From an uncultured Brevundimonas sp. (lineage in GTDB: Bacteria; Pseudomonadota; Alphaproteobacteria; Caulobacterales; Caulobacteraceae), in assembly GCF_943913055.1 (NCBI RefSeq), contig NZ_CALTWS010000101.1, positions 1 through 9,882 on the forward strand: a DNA stretch of 9,882 nucleotides. The letters are read 5' to 3'. The notes below the pieces were generated by a model. It was not told where the DNA came from. It searched no databases and saw only the letters and a program-made list of their open reading frames with translations. This document shows positions 7,528-9,882 of this stretch, piece after piece; position 1 is the first letter of the stretch, and each line of letters begins with the position of its first letter. Both the position numbers and the translations under genes were made by a program.

Positions 7528-7790
7528 GCTTCCGTGTCATATCCCCATGTCCCGGCATCGTAGACATACAGAGTGACATCGTCGTTGACGGCCTGTGCCC
7601 AAATCACCGCTTCAGAAAGCGAGACCTTTGTTCGAACGGCGAACACATCCCCATGCGCCGGATCAGGTTTTGCCAGGTCATGGTTTGGCGTCCCTTCGGG
7701 TGCGTTGTCGTGCCAGGTAGCTTCGGCCACGGCGTCGATGCTTTGCCAGACGTGCGAATGGGTGCGACGATCAAGAATGTTCGTAATCAT
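7524..7790 (-). CDS. Small protein of unknown function (88 aa)
   Basis: On the minus strand, an open frame from the ATG at 7790 to a TAG at 7526-7524 encodes 88 residues. It begins MITNILDRRTHSHVWQSIDA and ends TLYVYDAGTWGYDTEA. It looks like a compact, acidic, soluble protein with five Trp/Tyr in its last 26 residues, and without signal peptide or membrane segment. I recognise no family. It explains the 269-nt stretch between the regulator and folP better than any plus-strand reading. By hand count about 53 of its 88 codons end in G or C, clearly fewer than in neighbouring genes, suggesting foreign origin, recent origin or weak selection. It overlaps the regulator tail-to-tail by 4 nt and starts 6 nt from the divergent folP start, with no Shine-Dalgarno visible. 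It could be a spurious frame, but the composition argues against that. Confidence 0.58.
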   Translation of the reverse strand: MITNILDRRTHSHVWQSIDAVAEATWHDNAPEGTPNHDLAKPDPAHGDVFAVRTKVSLSEAVIWAQAVNDDVTLYVYDAGTWGYDTEA

Positions 7791-7796
7791 GAAGCC

Positions 7797-8612
7797 ATGA
7801 TGACCCAGCCCCGCCCACGAGTCATGGGCATCGTCAACGTCACGCCCGACAGCTTCTCCGACGGCGGCCGGCACGACACCGTCCAGGCCGCCATCGCTCA
7901 CGGCCTGGCCCTGGTCGATCAGGGCGCAGACATCCTCGACATCGGCGGCGAGAGCACCCGGCCCGGTGCAGAGCCCGTCGACGTCGACACCGAGATCGCC
8001 CGCACGGCTCCCGTCATCGCCGGACTGCGCGACGCCGGATGGTCGGGGGCCATCAGCATCGACACCATGAAGCCCCCGGTCGCCCGCATCGCCATGGCCG
8101 CCGGGGCCAACATCTGGAACGACGTCACCGCCCTCAACTTCGCGCCCGACAGCGTCGCCACAGCCATCGCCCTGGGCTGCGATGTCGTGCTGATGCACAT
8201 GCAGGGCCGGCCCCAAACCATGCAGGACGCCCCGCAGTACGACGATGTGGTCGCCGAGGTCGCCGACTGGCTGGCCGTGCGCGCGGGCGAAGTGATGGCG
8301 GCCGGCCTCGCCCCCGACCGCCTCTGGCTGGATCCCGGCATCGGCTTCGGCAAGACCGCCGCGCACAACCTGGCCCTGACGCGGCATCTGCACCGCCTCA
8401 CCGCCACCGGACTGCCCATCCTGTATGGGGCCAGCCGCAAACGCACGATCCAGTCGATCGACCCGACCGCCAACGACGCCGCCGACCGCCTCGGCGGCTC
8501 GCTGGCCCTGGCCCTGGAAGCCGCCCGCAACGGCGCCGCCGTTATCCGCGTCCACGACGTGCGAGAAACGGTCCAGGCCCTGAAGGTTCAGGCGGCGCTA
8601 TCGGCAGCCTAA
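7797..8612 (+). CDS. folP: Dihydropteroate synthase FolP
   Basis: FolP condenses p-aminobenzoate with dihydropterin pyrophosphate to make dihydropteroate in folate synthesis, and is the target of sulfonamides. The 271-residue TIM-barrel protein shows all family blocks in order: MGIVNVTPDSFSDGG (10-24), GADILDIGGESTRPGAEPVD, ISIDTMKP, ANIWNDVTAL, VVLMHMQGRPQTMQ, LWLDPGIGFGKT, the GASRKR loop and the C-terminal AVIRVHDVRETVQAL. Key Asn, Asp, Ser-Arg-Lys and final Arg/His residues are intact, so it should be active. Two adjacent ATG codons (7797, 7800) are possible starts. Neither has a convincing Shine-Dalgarno, and the divergent small gene begins 6 nt upstream, so the message may be leaderless or start inside that gene. 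No other folate gene is adjacent. Its stop overlaps the opposing DUF1579 gene by 4 nt. Confidence 0.97.
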   Translation: MMTQPRPRVMGIVNVTPDSFSDGGRHDTVQAAIAHGLALVDQGADILDIGGESTRPGAEPVDVDTEIARTAPVIAGLRDAGWSGAISIDTMKPPVARIAMAAGANIWNDVTALNFAPDSVATAIALGCDVVLMHMQGRPQTMQDAPQYDDVVAEVADWLAVRAGEVMAAGLAPDRLWLDPGIGFGKTAAHNLALTRHLHRLTATGLPILYGASRKRTIQSIDPTANDAADRLGGSLALALEAARNGAAVIRVHDVRETVQALKVQAALSAA

Positions 8613-9043
8613 ATCTCCGGCTCGTCCGTCCTCCGATAGGTCGTGCGGCTGAAATCCTGCCAGATTCCGTCGGCCGTTCTGACCCGTCCGACGGAGCGTC
8701 GCTCGTCCGGCGAGACAATCTCGAAAACGTCGTCATATTCCGCCTCCGATCCCTGGCCCTCCATGTCCGGGCCACGACTGCGTAGATGCAGCCGTCCGTC
8801 TGCCTCGATAGAGCCGTCGTAGGTCCAAAGATTGGGATGCTCCCAATGGATGAAGTCGCCCGTCACCCGTCCGGTGGCCGGGTCTGTCGCCAGCTGGAAG
8901 CGATAGCCCTCACCGTCGATCACGATCCAGGCCCCTTGCCGGGTGACCCGTTCGGTCCCGGTGCGGACCTGTTCGGGATCGTCGGGCACAGAGCGTGCCT
9001 CGAAGGTCCAGTCCCCCACCAATTGATCCAGCCAATCGGTCAT
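8609..9043 (-). CDS. DUF1579-type protein
   Basis: The 144-residue product starts MTDWLDQLVGDWTFEARSVP and contains the LVGDW..E opening, an ERV....WIVIDGEGY strand region, FIHWEHPNLWTYDG and GIWQDFSRTTYRR. This matches the pattern of DUF1579 and related calycin/lipocalin-like beta-barrel proteins, whose function is unknown. It has no signal peptide. The ATG at 9043 is supported by GGAGAG on the minus strand (bases 9055-9050), 6 nt before it. The ATG overlaps the TGA of the SRPBCC gene upstream as ATGA, so translation is probably coupled. Its TAG stop overlaps the folP stop. It is probably the last gene of the three-gene minus-strand operon; the family link is from sequence wording only. Confidence 0.8.
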   Translation of the reverse strand: MTDWLDQLVGDWTFEARSVPDDPEQVRTGTERVTRQGAWIVIDGEGYRFQLATDPATGRVTGDFIHWEHPNLWTYDGSIEADGRLHLRSRGPDMEGQGSEAEYDDVFEIVSPDERRSVGRVRTADGIWQDFSRTTYRRTDEPEI

Positions 9044-9516
9044 GTCGCGCTCTCCAGCGCGCCGGGAGCGACAACTCCTTCGGACGGATGTCCGGTGCCG
9101 GTCTCCAGAAATGGGACAAGACTGTGCTCTAGGAAATGGTCCCAACCCTGTTCACAGGCTCCGTGGCAGCCCAGTGCCGGCGTCAGTCCGAAGTGCGACA
9201 CTTCAATCATCGTCACCCCGCCCGTGTGTTGCAGCGTCCATTCCACACGCGTGGCGTCCCACTCCGACTTCGTCTTGAGCCCGTCCAGATCGAGGTGACT
9301 GGCGACGCAAAGCCACACCACTTTCGAGTCAGTCTCCAGTTCAACAACGCGGAACGTCTTGAAGGTCCGCCCGAACCGGACGGTAAATTCCTGACCCACC
9401 GCATCGGCTCGGCCGTCGAAGTCACGGGACCACCAATGGTCGATGTGGTCCGTCAAGGCGACGAAGGCGTCGGCGGCTGAACAGGCGGCCTGCACCTTTC
9501 GGGTATAGTCAGTCAT
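9040..9516 (-). CDS. SRPBCC (AHSA1/START-like) domain protein
   Basis: The 158-residue product begins MTDYTRKVQAACSAADAFVA and has ALTDHIDHWWS, TVRFGRTFKTFRVVELE, VVWLCVASHL, RVEWTLQHTGGVTMIEVSHFGLTP and the closing helix GCHGACEQGWDHFLEHSLVPFLETG. This is the helix-grip (SRPBCC) layout of AHSA1-like proteins, which bind hydrophobic ligands or have unknown roles. About 20 C-terminal residues (after GTGHP) lie beyond the fold. The ATG at 9516 is chosen because it begins the fold; longer in-frame starts give an Arg/Thr-rich leader typical of out-of-frame translation. It overlaps the gene upstream by 8 nt and the DUF1579 gene downstream by 4 nt (ATGA), so the three are one operon. The ligand is unknown. 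Confidence 0.85.
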   Translation of the reverse strand: MTDYTRKVQAACSAADAFVALTDHIDHWWSRDFDGRADAVGQEFTVRFGRTFKTFRVVELETDSKVVWLCVASHLDLDGLKTKSEWDATRVEWTLQHTGGVTMIEVSHFGLTPALGCHGACEQGWDHFLEHSLVPFLETGTGHPSEGVVAPGALESAT

Positions 9517-9882
9517 TCGCGTTCTCCCGGGCGTTGGCATGTACGGGGGTGCTCCAGTCATTGCGGTAGTCGTCGTCCGTCTCCGCCTGCCCGATCCGTT
9601 CGCCATAGGCGTCACGCAGCGCGAACCAGCGGTCCCAGTCCCAGGCATGGCGGGTCAGGCGACAAGCATCGTCCAGACCTTCCATATGGTGGTGCCACCC
9701 GCTCAGCACGTTGGTGCGCGCATCCGACCAGCTTTCAGGCACGCGATGTACCAGCGACAAATGCGTGCCGTCGCCGTCTGGCGTCAGGGTCCAGATCACG
9801 ACAGACTCCGGATGGCCGCCAAAAGTGTGCTCGAATCGAGTGAAGGGTTCCGACACCAACACCTCGTTGTGCTGCATCCGCC
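9509..9882 (-). CDS. SRPBCC (AHSA1-like) protein, 5' end outside window
   Basis: The visible 123 codons run open to the right edge and end at a TGA (9511-9509). The stretch NEVLVSEPFTRFEHTFGGHPESVVIW, followed by LTPDGDGTHLSLVHRVPESW and a GWHHHMEGLDDACRL helix, is the C-terminal half of an AHSA1/SRPBCC domain. The middle strands and closing helix are present. A short extra segment WDWDRWFALRDAYGERI and an acidic/Asn-rich tail follow. The ATG at 9877 is not the true start because the frame continues upstream and the first strands of the fold are missing. Genes of this type often follow an ArsR-like regulator, which would lie beyond the window; that is a guess. It overlaps the next SRPBCC gene by 8 nt. 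Confidence 0.8.
   Translation of the reverse strand, partial: RMQHNEVLVSEPFTRFEHTFGGHPESVVIWTLTPDGDGTHLSLVHRVPESWSDARTNVLSGWHHHMEGLDDACRLTRHAWDWDRWFALRDAYGERIGQAETDDDYRNDWSTPVHANARENAND

Noticed and set aside
6711..7796. A much longer N-terminal extension of the folP frame
   Set aside because: The extension is frameshifted reading of the membrane-protein and regulator genes, and the normal DHPS N-terminus begins right at 7797.
7573..7800. A 75-codon plus-strand frame opposite the small minus-strand gene
   Set aside because: It is Ser/Cys/Ala-rich with no coherent pattern, would end at the folP start, and is less protein-like than the minus-strand reading.

Overview
The window is GC-rich (most genes have G or C at nearly every third codon position) and reads as chromosomal DNA of an alphaproteobacterium. 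The order tolB-pal-cpoB-tilS-ftsH, a Pal with a GNADERG motif, and protein wording throughout fit Caulobacterales, most likely a Brevundimonas-like genome. The genus is an inference from style and synteny and was not tested.

Left part (1-5184, all + strand): the last 39 codons of tolB, then pal (peptidoglycan-associated lipoprotein), cpoB/ybgF (periplasmic coiled-coil + TPR protein of the Tol-Pal machine), tilS (tRNA-Ile lysidine synthetase) and ftsH (membrane AAA+ zinc protease). TolB, Pal and CpoB act together in envelope constriction and outer-membrane integrity. A clear intrinsic terminator separates pal from cpoB, cpoB overlaps tilS by 10 nt, and ftsH ends at a second strong terminator. 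The tilS gene carries what looks like an in-frame palindromic repeat element between its catalytic N-terminal domain and its C-terminal part. This is the most interesting signal in the window.

Middle part (5185-7527, + strand): after an AT-richer leader with a good dyad comes an integral-membrane acyltransferase (Acyltransferase_3/OpgC-like). A six-segment membrane protein of unknown function follows, then a small winged-helix regulator only 3 nt downstream of it. The last two look like a membrane protein/regulator module.

Right part (7524-9882): a small minus-strand gene of unknown function, with codon use unlike its neighbours, sits between the regulator and folP. It shares a CTAG stop palindrome with the regulator and starts 6 bp from the divergent folP start. 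folP (dihydropteroate synthase) is complete. Convergent to it is a tightly overlapping minus-strand operon: an SRPBCC/AHSA1-type protein cut off by the window edge, a second complete SRPBCC protein, and a DUF1579-type protein.

Most genes here are ordinary. No CRISPR array, tRNA, rRNA, insertion sequence or recognisable defence system was seen. The items worth a second look are the tilS element, the orphan 88-residue gene, the dyad before the acyltransferase, the alternating inverted repeats before pal, and the membrane protein/regulator pair.
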